NCBI RefSeq assembly: GCF_014529535.1
Contig: NW_023503474.1
Coordinates: forward strand, 124,001-188,000
DNA length: 64,000 nucleotides
Direction of reading: 5' to 3'
Source: Bradysia coprophila
Taxonomy: Eukaryota; Arthropoda; Insecta; Diptera; Sciaridae
Made by a program: the position numbers and the translations under genes. Positions 21,111 to 31,436 of the stretch are shown piece by piece; within the stretch, counting starts at the first letter, position 1; every line of letters begins with the position of its first letter. Under the pieces are notes generated by a model. It was not told where the DNA came from. It did not search any database and saw only the letters and a list, made by a program, of their open reading frames with translations.

Positions 21111-21712
21111 TATAGCTAAAGTCAGGCATTCAAAGCGTCGTTATTCCCTTGACTGTAAGTCATGGGTTTTACAAAAGAAAATACACCGTACGTAACACGT
21201 TCACTATGATTAAAAATGTATGGAAATGTGATGAAAAAACGTTAAATGTTAAAGGTTTGTGTCCTTTGTTAACACTATAGCTTGAGTAAATCTCAACCGA
21301 TTTTCAAAAAAATAATTTAATCTACGTAGTATTGAAATCTTCAGGTCAAGTTCGAAAATGGGTGGCATTGGTTCAAAACCATCTGATGGTAGTTCTCGAA
21401 AGAAGCCTTTTCTGTTTTCTGTTGACACGACAACTGGAGTAATCTCAACCGATTTAAAAAAAATGTTTGATGGAGAATGGAATTAATTCCTGAGGTTAGT
21501 TTCTTAGATTGATTATGTTGGTCTAACGAACAAGCTGATGTTGCTAACAGAATTTTTGTATCAATTTCAATAGTATATGTTATGTGCTTTGTAAGCAAAA
21601 CCGAATAAATAGAACAAAAATTAATGAGTGTAAAGTTTGCGGCGAGCGCGAGAGCGAAGCGAGGGCCGCAAATCACATGAGTTTAAGTTTCATTGAAAAC
21701 ATGTGTCATTTC
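21111..21712. other. Intergenic; small MGGIG frame
   Basis: A 42-codon plus-strand frame (21358-21486) begins MGGIGSKPSDGSSRKK. A shorter relative, MGGIGSTIWEYFSKEA, starts at 21866. The two starts share the context CGAAAATGGGTGG. No family match is known to me. The opposite-strand 111-codon frame (21341-21676) is regarded as a shadow. Confidence 0.25.
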
Positions 21713-21860
21713 GACAAATAGATACATTTTGTTGAACACATTCATTACAGTTTGATTTTATCATGTTTACATTTCAAACAATCTGTAATGAGTCTGTTTT
21801 GCGTGTCACCGCCTTAGTGATCAACTCAGCAGTGTCTTAACCTGTTCTTTCAGAACCTTG
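21713..21860. mobile_element. MITE family M1, copy 2
   Basis: Contains GACAAATAGATACATTTTGT, CATTCATTACAG, AATCTGTAATGAG, GTGATCAACTCAG and TTAACCTGTTCTTTCAGAAC in the family order. Partial relative to copy 1. Confidence 0.7.
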
Positions 21861-22204
21861 CGAAAATGGGTGGTATCGGTTCAACCATCTGGGAGTACTT
21901 CTCAAAAGAAGCCTATTCTACTCGTTGTTAAGACGATCTGGAGTCTTGTTATTTGATTTTGGGCCGCAATTCACACAAATTTAAATTTTATTGAAAACAT
22001 ACATCATTTTTTACCGGGGCATTTTATATACAAAGTTTCGAAGATTCTAGTAGTTCTTCTTCTAAATGCGTTTTTGTGGCCATCAACACACAAAATTACA
22101 TTTCATTAAAATAAATCAATTAATCATTGCCAATAAAAATAGGTTGATGCTATTTGCACACTAAAAGTAAGCTTCACTCACTTTGTTAATATTGTCTTTC
22201 GAAG
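21861..22204. other. Intergenic with second MGGIG frame
   Basis: A 21-codon frame (21866-21931) starts MGGIGSTIWEYFSKEA, immediately after the end of the M1 MITE. Nothing else recognised. Confidence 0.25.
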
Positions 22205-22365
22205 AATTTTGTAAAAGGAAATATCACTCCTTTATCGTAGTATTTTGTAGAAGGAGTAAGACTCTTCATTGGTACATTTTGTAAAAGGACATATCACTTC
22301 TTTATCGTAGTATTTTGTAGAAGGAGTAAGACTCTTCATTGTTACATTTTGTAAAAGAAAATATA
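22205..22365. repeat. 70-bp tandem duplication
   Basis: A unit beginning TTTTGTAAAAGGA and containing TATCGTAGTATTTTGTAGAA is present twice, with the start of a third copy (unit starts near 22207, 22277 and 22347). The copies differ at a few positions. Confidence 0.85.
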
Positions 22366-22698
22366 CTGGGTAGATTTTGTAATAGGAGGCATCAATCTTT
22401 TCCGAAACATTTTCGTAACGTTAACTATTTATCGATTGAAATTGAAAACAAAATAATTTATCGAAAGATACTTGCAAGCTGATTCACTTGTAATTTTTTT
22501 TTTCAATCGTTGTAAATTTTCTTGCAGCCTTTTCAGTTGGCTGGCCGAATTATTATTTTTTCATTTATGGCTTTTTCTTAACAATTTTCTTACCAAAATA
22601 TATGTAATATGAAACTGTTTGAATAATATAAGTTACTAAAATTGACAATATTCGGTTTCCGTGAAATAAATACAGTTTCTGGTGCCAAGCTCTTCAGT
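22366..22698. other. Gene-free stretch
   Basis: AT-rich, nothing recognised. Confidence 0.3.
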
Positions 22699-22821
22699 GT
22701 GCAAATAGTCACTTTATAATACTTTGGCTATTTGCACACGGTGCAAATAGAAACTGTATTATAAAGAGACTATTTGCACCGTGTTCAAATAGCCAAAGTA
22801 TTATAAAGTGACTATTTGCAC
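22699..22821. repeat. Compound hairpin of GTGCAAATAG motifs
   Basis: GTGCAAATAG or its complement CTATTTGCAC occurs about six times, some copies with one change. The outer arms GTCACTTTATAATACTTTGG and CCAAAGTATTATAAAGTGAC are complementary. Confidence 0.8.
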
Positions 22822-23689
22822 CGTGTGCAGCGAGCCTTTTCCATAAAAAATACTATTGAAAAGCTCAGGCAAACAGTCAAGGGATGTGACCCACGCAACA
22901 GGTGGGACCTAGTTTTACTATGCAATTAGTCAACGCACTGCGTTGCATTAGTTTCCTTCGCGTTAGTGTGAATATCAAAATTTGGGCTGTGATTTTCGAT
23001 GAACATTCAATGCAAACCGGCTTTCATTATTGCAACAAAATAAATAATTTGTTTGTCTTTAAATTTCCGTCGACAATGGGATATCCGCTAAGTAAAAAAA
23101 AAATGAAAAAAAATGAGAAAAAAAACTAAAGAAGATAACTCAGAGATATTAAGCGTCTCAATAAATCAATCCTGTCAATTCATTAGCATTCGATTTTATT
23201 TGTACACACTTTGGTATACCTACCAGCAGGTATGTGAACACATATATACCACCACACATAGTGTAGTCTCAGCATTTTATGTGCTCACACACAATATGCT
23301 CACCGAACAAATCTGAAGAAACAGAAAAACTGGCAAAAGAAGATGAATAATTAAAAGAATTTTGTCAAAAAGTCCTACACGCTCGTTACGTTCTGTTGGT
23401 TGTTTTTTTTCGCGATTAATTTCTCACTGAAATGAATAAATCCGGGTTCGGGCGCCAGACAAAATTTGTATCTCGACTGTGGATGGTAAATTACATTCGT
23501 TCTCTTGATGAATTTGTTGGGATACAGAAAATGAAGAAAGGTGAGACAAGAAACATACAAAGCGAACCAACAATCGGGAACCTGAAAGGTGACCGGAAAA
23601 TATTTCAAGCGATTTATTTCGATGCGACATATTAAACTCGTTGGAATGAGATGGTTCTTCGGATGGCTGAATGAAACTTTTTCAAGTTA
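22822..23689. other. Gene-free stretch with dispersed tag
   Basis: 22874-22913 is the inverted partner of the repeat at 1736-1775. Otherwise AT-rich. Overlapping frames at 23375-23635 occur on both strands without any motif, so none is called. Confidence 0.35.
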
Positions 23690-23890
23690 TGATTAGATTA
23701 GATTAGATTAGATGGGAGGGTGTAAGCCCAGCACCTAAGCCTCAGATGGGCCTGTTGTGCTATTGTACAAGTCTCTTGATCATATGGACTGTGATTTTAC
23801 ATCATATCTCTCCCGACTTAGATTGTTCACAAATCGACCGTGTGTTAACGTCCCATACGTTGTGAATTCTTCAAGCCGTGGGTGGTATGC
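23690..23890 (-). mobile_element. Possible 3' end of a non-LTR retrotransposon
   Basis: A short (GATTA)n run at 23692-23713 adjoins a GC-richer segment (GGGAGGGTGTAAGCCCAGCA). Read on the minus strand, this is a unique 3' segment ending in a short tandem tail of ATCTA-type units, as at the 3' ends of several insect LINE families. No ORF2 motif could be identified in the adjacent 23.9-24.4 kb, so this is tentative. Confidence 0.35.
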
Positions 23891-24474
23891 AAATACCACA
23901 ACCATCACTAATTGACCTGTACATTTCCCCAAAGATGGCGCTATCAACATTGTCATGTTGTAGCTCTTTCTACTATTGACATTATGTCGATATGGTTTCT
24001 TTTATGGAGAAAGCGAATGTTGGGTTTTTTGATATTTCCGACTTTGTTACGGTTACGGCTATTAGTTTTAGGTAATAGCAAGTGTCTAATCACCATAGGC
24101 CATGAGTTGCCTCTTCGTATAAATCGCCATGCCACCATGTGACTGAACTCGTTCTGGCGTTGCAGGTTGTAGCGTTTGAATGATTCGTATTTCGTCATAT
24201 CCCTTGACATCCATACAACGTATCAATCAATAGATCTGTTAAACCTCGCGGTCATTTTGGAGTACAAGATAGTTTCTGTATCTTGGGATTGTACCACAGC
24301 AAATTTGTAAAAATTTGCTATGTGGTTTTGGGGTGTCAAATGAGAACCCGAGGCGTTTGTACCTTACCTGCACTAAAATTGACTGCCAGATGCCATACGG
24401 CAATGTGTCATTTTCGTACATTAATCGAGCACGTAATTTAGCATTAGCTTCTGGTAGAGTCGATTGTTAATCCG
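23891..24474. other. Uncharacterised stretch
   Basis: Two minus-strand frames (23953-24210 and 24239-24421) sit where a LINE body would be if 23690-23890 is its 3' tail, but neither has a motif I can name. Confidence 0.25.
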
Positions 24475-24795
24475 TACACCGACGCCACGAAGCACATGTT
24501 AAATAACAAAGAAAATAACACAATTGTTGATATCGCACAATGAGGCGAGAACGACTTTATTGATCAAAGAGAAAATGACCTACGAGAACAACACTTTGAC
24601 TTCGTTAATAAAACCTTTAAAATAATTTCACCATTTAACCATTACAGCAAAATAAAAACACCAAAGCCGTAAAAGTTGGCACAGAAATTAGACAAAATCG
24701 AAAATGAATTCACACACAGCCACACAAAAGAAACACTTTTAGAGAGCAACGCATAAACACGTCCGTTCTCTGTGACTGCCGTTGTCCAAGCCAAG
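24475..24795. repeat. Dispersed repeat, copy 1 (partner 34890-35170)
   Basis: Blocks shared in order with 34890-35170: AGCACATGT, TTGATCAAAGA, TTTCACNATTTRACCA, AAATTAGACAAAATC, CACAAAAGAAACACTTT, AGAGAGC.ACG.ATAAACAC and ACGTCCGTTC. The identity of the element is unknown. Confidence 0.6.
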
Positions 24796-24910
24796 TTCAA
24801 GTTATGATAAAAAATGAAAAAAATGTTTATTTAAAAGTTTCAAATCAATTTTCGTCTTTATTTATTGCCGCAGTAAACATCTTTTCGATTCTAAATCCAA
24901 ATCTACAGTT

Positions 24911-25145
24911 GAGTCCGTTGTGATCAAAAGTAGGTCTATTTCATCTGTCAAAGTGACGTTTTAAACGTCAAACATTAGAAACTCTATTAAACGGTCGGTA
25001 ATTTCGTTAATTTTTACTTATTTTTTTAAAAACAATTTAAGAAAAATCAACGAAATTACTGACTACTTAAAAGATTTCTTATGTTTTACGTTTAAAACGT
25101 CACTTTGACAGGTGGAATAGACCTACTTTTGATACCAACGGACTC
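24911..25145. mobile_element. Foldback 3' of gene C
   Basis: GAGTCCGTTGTGATCAAAAG and TAGGTCTATT pair with AATAGACCTACTTTTGATAC and CAACGGACTC. The inner arms carry GTCAAAGTGACGTTTTAAAC and its complement. Confidence 0.75.
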
Positions 25146-25149
25146 AGTT

Positions 25150-25260
25150 AGCCTCAGTACAATAGGCCTCTGTTTGCTGAGGCAGAAGCGCCATCTGTTA
25201 TCATTTCTCTGGTCCGACAAATTTAAAATTTTTGAGTAAAATCTTTCTTGTACTGAGGCT
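25150..25260. repeat. Small foldback adjoining the previous one
   Basis: AGCCTCAGTACAA (25150 on) pairs with TTGTACTGAGGCT (to 25260). Confidence 0.65.
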
Positions 25261-25420
25261 TCACCACCCAAACAAATTCAATTTTTTTTCACATTTTCCC
25301 TAGTTATTATGATGAGAAGATCGGCAGCGCACATATTACAACAGAGGTGATGATGGTCATGGACAAAGTTGAGTTAGCTTAGTTCATGGCATACCATCAG
25401 TGGAATCAAAACGCACGTAC

Positions 25421-26531
25421 CTTATATAGGCGCGATAGAATATCAGTAACTGGAACTGGAAGTAGCTCGTCATTGAACAGCTTCACCGTTTGCAACGACG
25501 TTGATGATAGCAAAAGTGCCATGATCTGATTGTAGTTTTGAGAGTAAATGTCAACGTCTACATGTCTTAACCTTGACACACCCAGCCGATTGAAAACATC
25601 GAATGAAGTCTGTGGTCTCCTCAAATTTCTTAACGTCAATTCCTCCAATTCTGCGCAACTGTTGCCGATTGCGTCTACGAGCTCGGTGCTGCAGTATACG
25701 GACCCTCCACACAAACTGAGAATTTGTATGCGTTTGTGGCGGCTGATAAACTGCGATACAGCGGTAGTATTGTCGTCGTTTATATTCCACGTTGCATGGT
25801 AGAGGAATTTGAACCGTTCCAGACTCGGGAAATTATTCTTGAGGATTGCTTCGCAACCCCTTGAATTGCCAATTTCCAGTTCAATCAATGAATTGCAGTT
25901 GATTTGTGGGGATGTGAAGTCCTTGAGGTTACAATAACGCAGAGACAGTCCCAGCAGCCGTTCTTGAAAGATCGACTTCAGTTGTAGACAAACGCCTTGA
26001 ATACTTTTCATACCGTAAATGTCGAGGCGTCTTAACGTAACGTCCCCACAATATTTTGATATCTTTTTCACGGCAGCCTTCTTCTCGCGTAGTGAAAGTT
26101 GGCACAGGTTCGACCCGAAATGCTTCAGAATTAGTTCGGCATCATGCTCATTCACAGACTTTGAACTGTTCTTCCATTCGAAGGTGTAGCTGAAAAAGTT
26201 TGAGCTTGAAATGCTGAATTCCTTCGGGAACAAGCACTGGATTAGTTGTTTGAAGCGGACACAAGTGTCTGCAAGGGTGACCAGGTCCATTACTGACAGT
26301 GAACCGCTTGAAAATATTTCGAGAAGACAATAATCGTTCAAATCGAGGAGACACGTTCCGGTTTTGTGCTTCATTTCATTAGGCAGCACGCCTCTCATCT
26401 GCAATTCGAAATATAATTGATTTAGCATCATAATGGTGAGGAACGAAAGGACTTTTATATCTGACCTGATCTACGTTTCCTAGAGCTGATGATTTAGCTC
26501 CGATGCGATTGAGCTGTTGTTGCACGTTCAT
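25421..26531 (-). CDS. F-box/LRR protein, gene C (3' end lost or unfound)
   Basis: Third member of the F-box/LRR family, on the minus strand. Exon 1 is 26531-26466 (MNVQQQLNRIGAKSSALGN..., donor CAG|GTCAGA). A 67-bp intron ends in TTGCAG at 26399, and exon 2 runs from 26398 to about 25421. Exon 2 opens MRGVLPNEMKHKTGT and contains the F-box (LLDLNDYCLLEIFS, LADTCVRFKQL), then LRR-like segments (LEELTLRNL, LRHVDVDIY). The joined exons give 348 residues. At ILSRLYK the sequence meets AAG|GTACGT and diverges from genes A and B, which continue for about 120 more residues. Reading on gives only VRAF and a stop at 25406. Either the C-terminus lies in an undetected exon or it was removed; two foldbacks lie at 24911-25260. 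Expected role as in genes A and B, if functional. Confidence 0.75.
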
Positions 26532-27096
26532 CGCAATTTTTCTTTTAATTACAAAACGAAGAACCGGCCCGGTAGCAATTTGGTAAAATTTGACGAGTTA
26601 CAAAATGCGTGGTAGATTCAGTTGTTTACAAGCGAATGGTCACCAACAAGAACATGCGCTATGACATATGTTCTGTCATATCAGAGGTTGAAATATAGCG
26701 GCATCGGCTTATGTCAAAGTATATTGAATTTCATCAAGCGATGAGGTTTTATCAAACAGACATGTCGAAAAATATCGAACACTGAGTCCATTCAATACTG
26801 CACGAACGAAGTTAAACGTCAATGAACTGTGAGTCTCAGTCTGTGACCTGAATGAAAGGTTAAGTTGACGAGTATCATATAATGAACATGTTGTGTAGTC
26901 GGTATTTTCGTTCGAGTGTAGGGAATCTCGCATCATATGTATTGCAGTGCGAAATTCATATTCTAAAGTGAATCTTGCACGTTTTAAGATCTCGTAAAGT
27001 GAAGCCATGGAAAAGCGACACTGGGGTGCCAGTCTATAAAAGTGTGGTGAGAGTCCGACACTCGCGCCCCTGTTGCCTGTTTCCATAACTCACATC
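26532..27096. other. Upstream region of gene C
   Basis: A 125-codon minus-strand frame (26709-27086) covers most of this region. It has no recognisable domain and no paralogue in the window, so I leave it uncalled. A TATAAAA at 27036-27042 on the plus strand has no gene downstream that I can support. Confidence 0.3.
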
Positions 27097-27321
27097 TTAT
27101 TTCCTTGAACTTTCCCCCAATTTCCGCATCTCACATTCATTCGTTCTGGTCTGTTTTATTGGAATGAATGATAACAAAATTTTATTGTCTACAAATATGT
27201 CTTCACGTTGTAAGAGCGCTGCATATTCAAAATAGAAGTGTTCCACGGTCTCTCTAACGCAGCGGTAAATCGTCCCATTCTCATATAAGCGTAGCTTTGC
27301 ACAGCGACGTACGTATCGCAA
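27097..27321 (-). pseudogene. LINE ORF2 C-terminal fragment split by a MITE
   Basis: The minus-strand frame reads LRLYENGTIYRCVRETVEHF then YFEYAALLQRE. This resembles the C-terminal zinc-finger-like block (C..C...ETVEHxLFxC..L..R) of insect non-LTR ORF2 proteins, with key cysteines changed. Its 5' side runs into MITE M2 at 27300-27381. A dead fragment. Confidence 0.5.
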
Positions 27322-27381
27322 TTCTTTTGTTTTATTTCAAATATCACATTTAGAACAAAAGAAATTCGATACTTCGCTGTG
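27300..27381. mobile_element. MITE family M2, copy 2 (82 bp)
   Basis: CACAGCGACGTACGTATCGC and ATTCTTTTGTT pair with AACAAAAGAAATTCGATACT and TCGCTGTG. Same ends as the copy at 13340-13422. Confidence 0.8.
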
Positions 27382-27611
27382 CGTAAGAACAGTTACTGAA
27401 AGGAAGTAAATTTAATTCAATTTCTGATGCGCACTTACGGGCTGAAATGGGGATTTGCTGTGCTGTGGAATCGACATTTTCTTTAGAGAAGCTCAGGCAT
27501 TCCTCCTGCTACTAAAGCTACTTCCCTATTTAGCGTGAATTTCCCGAATATAATCACCACCTACCTCTATGGTTTTGGAATGTACAATGGGAAATGAGAA
27601 GCAAGGTAAAC
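27382..27611. other. Gene-free stretch
   Basis: Nothing recognised. Confidence 0.3.
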
Positions 27612-27768
27612 AAACATACTGAAGGTAACGCTCATCCGCAAGAACAAACGGACCCCTACTTTCCGGTGAATATAATGTTGGACACAAGTGTAATTCAAAC
27701 ATGCACATGCAAAACTCAATACTAAGCAACGCAGTGCCCCGAGGGTTTGCGTTACCTTCAGTATGTTT
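27612..27768. mobile_element. Foldback family F1, short copy
   Basis: AAACATACTGAAGGTAACGC pairs with GCGTTACCTTCAGTATGTTT. Internal modules CGGACCCCTACTTTCCGGTG correspond to CGGATCCAAACTTTCAGGTG in the larger copy at 7421-7836. Confidence 0.75.
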
Positions 27769-28355
27769 ATATACCTTGATGAGAAGTGGCCACGGAACGC
27801 TTCGATCGATTATAAATTTCTGTAGTTATTTTGTTATCGAGTAACCAACTTCACATCTTGCATCTGATTAATCATGTTAATCATCTAAAGTGTCTTTCCC
27901 TCGATGTGCACTCTCCACACAAAAGTATCTTCTTTTCTATGTAAGTCGATGTCTCCCTGAACTGGATTCTCTCGCTTTACCAATTGAAACCACAACCTTG
28001 CCAACAACTACCCCAACTCTGTGAGGAGTTTCTCCAACTCTCATTTTCCTACTTACTTTTATGATGGAATATTGATTGTGACTGAAAGCACAGCCCATTC
28101 ATCTAATTAATTGTTAATTTCTAATAAACATGTGAAAGGTGTTGGGTAATTAGCAAGTTGAATCACACAGTATTGATTAAATTTCGGTTTATTGAACATA
28201 ATGACCCAACCAATATGTCCCATTCAATACACTCTCTAGCAAACAAACTTCGTTTTGACGCTGTCTGTCAAAATACCACCGTATTTCTTTCCTTGTAGAA
28301 TCATACACTGTTTTCTAATTTTACAAGTAAAATGTAAAGGCTACGTCGCAAGTTT
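27769..28355. other. Gene-free stretch
   Basis: AT-rich sequence with no feature recognised. Confidence 0.3.
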
Positions 28356-28586
28356 TCAAGTTGACATTTCACACAATCTGTAATGAGCGTGTTTAACAAA
28401 ACCTGTCTACATTGTCAAAATTTGTGTGTCACTACCTTCGTGTTCAACTCAGAATTGTCTCAACCTGTTCTTTCAGAACCTTGGTTAAAACACTCACCAA
28501 ATCTATTTGGCGCCACAGGAAAATTTTTATGCCACAGCCGTCGTGATCAAACTGAAAGTGTCTTAACCTGTTCTTTCAGAACCGTG
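28356..28586. mobile_element. MITE family M1, copy 3 (two partial units)
   Basis: 28356-28492 carries AAGTTGACATTTC, AATCTGTAATGAG, TGTGTGTCAC, TTCAACTCAGAATTGTCT and CCTGTTCTTTCAGAACCTTG. 28531-28586 repeats the last module (GTGATCAAACTGAAAGTGTC and CTTTCAGAACC). Neither copy retains both ends. Confidence 0.65.
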
Positions 28587-28868
28587 GACTAAATAACTGG
28601 GTATAGACTGTAATTAACATGGCCTGTTTTGAGAAATTTACAGGGCAATACATACAAGATGTAAATTCAACATACCGGTTCACTCACGTCAAATGTGGTT
28701 AGGTTGCTAGAGAGAGTATTGACCCAATACATTTGTCATTTCATTCATTTCAGTAATATTGGATGGGGAAGTAGTGAACACTGACCACATTTGACCTACA
28801 AAGTTTTAACAGAATTGACTCGCAATAGTATCGACCGCCAGCAAACTTTCATTGCGTTACAAAGAAAA

Positions 28869-30613
28869 ATGTTCTTGCAAACAATCTTGATCTTGACAGT
28901 GTTGTGCACTTTGACCCCGGTTAGCAGTGCTCATCAGGAGATGATTCTAATCGGCCAATTAAACGGCTTTTTCCATTTTGACCACAACATTTTTTGGATA
29001 GACACGGATGTGGACATTAATCCATTTATAAGTAGGACCGAATTAACGCCCCGAAGTATGTACTCACTCCAAGCAAATTTTGGCGAGTGGAGTGTTGAGA
29101 GTAAAAATACGTTTGTCATTGTCGCTCTGGCTTCCAGTAAATTTAACCAGACGTCTCGTTTGCGGGAACGATTAGAGATACTTCAAGATCGTCAGATCAA
29201 GACCAAAATTGGAATATTTTTCCCGGTGTTTGCGTCGATGGACGATTTGCAGGAATTGTTTGAATGGTGCAAACTGAATCTCATTGTGGACATTTTTGCA
29301 ACCATTCGGTTCCATCAAAGTTTAAACATTTTCACTTTCGATCCGTTCGGGCCGGTAACGATGGTCAATCTGACCAGTTCTGCGCCGGACAACTTTTTTA
29401 CCAATAAAATATCGAAATACAAACGACTAACAGTGGAACGATTTGGCGGCGACCATGGTAGTTCAATACTTTGGCCGACTTCTTTCGATATCGAGGAACT
29501 TTATATGGAAATCAGGAGGAGTCACATGGATCTGGATTCAGATCCTTTTGAGAATGGAATTAATGTCATTCCGGCGATCAGTTACGATTGTGACACTCGA
29601 GTGTATCCTTTAGCAATGCTACCTCAAGTCATTGTAGTTCCACTGTCTTTGCCTTATTCAGATTTTACGGCCTATCTGCTATCTTTCACATCCGACAAAT
29701 TTTTTGCCTACTTGTTGATTACAGTCGCTGTGTTGATGCTCCTACTAACAATATCTCGCTTCATCAAACAGAAAAAGATTCGATTCTTTCAAAGCGTCAC
29801 CGATGTGCTGAGCCTTGTAATCAACGATAACACATCCATAAGTTATCAGCGCCTGACCCTGATCGAATGCTATCTCATTGTTCCGCTAACGTTTGCAGGG
29901 ATTGTCTTTGCAAATGGCATCCTATCAATTTTGCAGAGCTTTCTGACACGGCCCGTCTATGAGCACCAAATAAACAGCATTGAAGAGATCTACAGGTTTG
30001 TACACATGGTGTGAAGGGTTGACTTGAATTGCGAACCTGTTTTTTGATTCAAATGGTTTCCAGGTCCAAGTTTCCTATTTTTACGTGGGGAAGTTGGGAA
30101 GAAGTGGTGGAAAGTGCGCTGCAAAGTCAAACAAATTTTGAAAATTGGAATGATACGATTGTAGTGATTGACGAGTACGATCTGGCGAATGACATAGGTC
30201 TATACAACAGAATTGCATTTATAGCTAGTTCGACAACTGCAAGGCTGTTGACAGACACTCAAAAACGGTTGAACATTAGAGGCTATCACAATACTCATAT
30301 CCCGGTTGGCCATCTCTTTCTCTCGTATCCAATAGATAATCGATTTGTATTTTGGGAACGCTTAAACGAAATCGTTCTTGCCATTCAATGTGCTGGCTTA
30401 TACGATCAATGGGAACGGGAAAATTTTGCCCGATTCGAAATGAAAATTGTAAAAACGAATCAGCAACGTTTAAGCACCCAAAGTGACGGCCACAACACTG
30501 ACAATAGTTTGGGTTTTCCCATTTTTATTTGCTATAGTTGGTTTGCGAGTACAATTGTTTTCATTGTCGAAATTACTTGGAATAGTAGATTATATCGGAT
30601 GCTGCGAAAGTAA
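28869..30613 (+). CDS. Divergent ionotropic receptor (IR)
   Basis: Predicted chemosensory ionotropic receptor, a ligand-gated channel subunit of the insect IR branch of glutamate receptors, in the dendritic membrane. Two exons: 28869-29995 and 30064-30613, joined across a 68-bp intron (ACAG|GTTTGT ... TTCCAG) that restores IEEIYRSKFPIFTWG. The product is 558 residues. The start at 28869 opens with a clear signal peptide (MFLQTILILTVLCTLTPVSS); an upstream in-frame ATG at 28791 would add 26 residues ahead of it. An N-terminal and S1-like region is followed by M1 at about 280-300 (FFAYLLITVAVLMLLLTISR), M3 at about 336-360 (PLTFAGIVFANGILSILQSF), the post-M3 linker (RPVYEHQINSIEEIY), an S2-like region, and M4 at about 526-548 (FPIFICYSWFASTIVFIVEI). 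Canonical glutamate-contacting residues are not obvious, as in many insect gustatory IRs. The 3' half is duplicated at 42067-43773. Confidence 0.82.
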
Positions 30614-30663
30614 TTCATTACATGAGGCCACCTCATTGAGGTGACAAATTTTGTGTTACTCAC

Positions 30664-30678
30664 AATAAAAGCAATAAA
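30664..30678 (+). promoter_or_regulatory. Polyadenylation signals of the IR gene
   Basis: Two AATAAA hexamers (30664-30669 and 30673-30678), about 50 bp after the stop codon. Both are preserved in the duplicate copy near 43824-43838. Confidence 0.6.
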
Positions 30679-31131
30679 AGATTTTACATGCATCGAAAGC
30701 CGTACGTCTCATGTTTCCGGCTGTGATGGCGCAGCGCCATCTCTTATCATTTTAGAAAACACAATTTTAGATTTATCAGAGTTTCGAAAGTCATCGACGC
30801 TCCCACACAATTAGGAGATTTTCAGTGCATGGTATTTTGACACAAAATTTGAATATTCAAATTTTGCGCCAAAATATCATAACCAGAAAACATTTCATTG
30901 ACTGGGAACATCGATGATTTTTTTAACTCTAAAAACTATCAAATATGTTCTGAGCTTAAAAAAAGCAAAACTGCAACTTTCGTAACTCATCTTAATGATG
31001 TGAATAACGTGACATTTGAAACGAAACTAAAGTGGGGTTACGTCTGAAAGTACCGTAACCGCAAGATGATCCAAGAATTCTAACGACTAACAGCTTATGT
31101 TGCCGTTTGCAATCTGTGTTCGATTAGTAAT
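30679..31131. other. Downstream flank of the IR gene
   Basis: Contains the dispersed module at 30820-30915 (TTTTGACACAAAATTTGAAT ... ATTGACTGGGAACAT) related to the foldback at 18536-18766. No gene. Confidence 0.5.
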
Positions 31132-31291
31132 TCACGTCGTAAGTGTGCCTAAAATTTGAATTTTAAATGAACGATTCGATGAAAAATTGAACCTAAAAGT
31201 ACATTTCAACGCTTCATTGTATGAAAATGACGCTACGTTAGAAAGACCTCCGCACGTTCCATTTTGAATTTCGACCGCACTTACGGCGTGA
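31132..31291. mobile_element. 160-bp TIR element absent from the duplicate
   Basis: TCACGTCGTAAGTGTG at the left mirrors CGCACTTACGGCGTGA at the right. The duplicated block near 46372-46390 reads straight through (GATTAGTAATACTTCC), so this is an insertion with a probable 2-bp AT duplication. Inside is a short piece of the Copia gag seen at 11.8 kb (minus-strand RFNFSSNRSFKIQILGT). Confidence 0.8.
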
Positions 31292-31316
31292 ATACTTCCG
31301 ACGCAGGATATTCGAT

Positions 31317-31436
31317 GGCTGCTAGGAATTTCGCGCCGCGTCATTCACAATAGTTGACAAAATGACACATTTTGTATAAGGAAAATGTCACTTTGTGGGT
31401 TATTCTGAATGACACGGCGCGAAATTTCTCAACACC
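31317..31436. mobile_element. 120-bp MITE with 8-bp target duplication
   Basis: Flanked by direct repeats TATTCGAT (31309-31316 and 31437-31444). The duplicate block has one TATTCGAT and no insertion (near 46397). The ends pair imperfectly (GGCTGCTAGGAATTTCGCGC with GCGCGAAATTTCTCAACACC) and the inner CGCGTCATTC / GAATGACACG also pair. The 8-bp duplication suggests a hAT source. Confidence 0.82.

Noticed and set aside
21341-21676. 111-codon minus-strand open frame
   Set aside because: Opposite the small MGGIG frame, with no motif and no supporting context.
23692-23713. Telomere-type repeat (GATTA)n
   Set aside because: Only a few units, adjoining a unique segment; better explained as the tail of a non-LTR element.
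26709-27086. 125-codon minus-strand open frame
   Set aside because: No recognisable motif, no paralogue in the window, and no splice or promoter context that supports a gene. Left open rather than called.
28791-28868. Upstream ATG of the receptor gene as the start
   Set aside because: It would place 26 polar residues ahead of a strong signal peptide; the ATG at 28869 fits a secreted or membrane N-terminus better.
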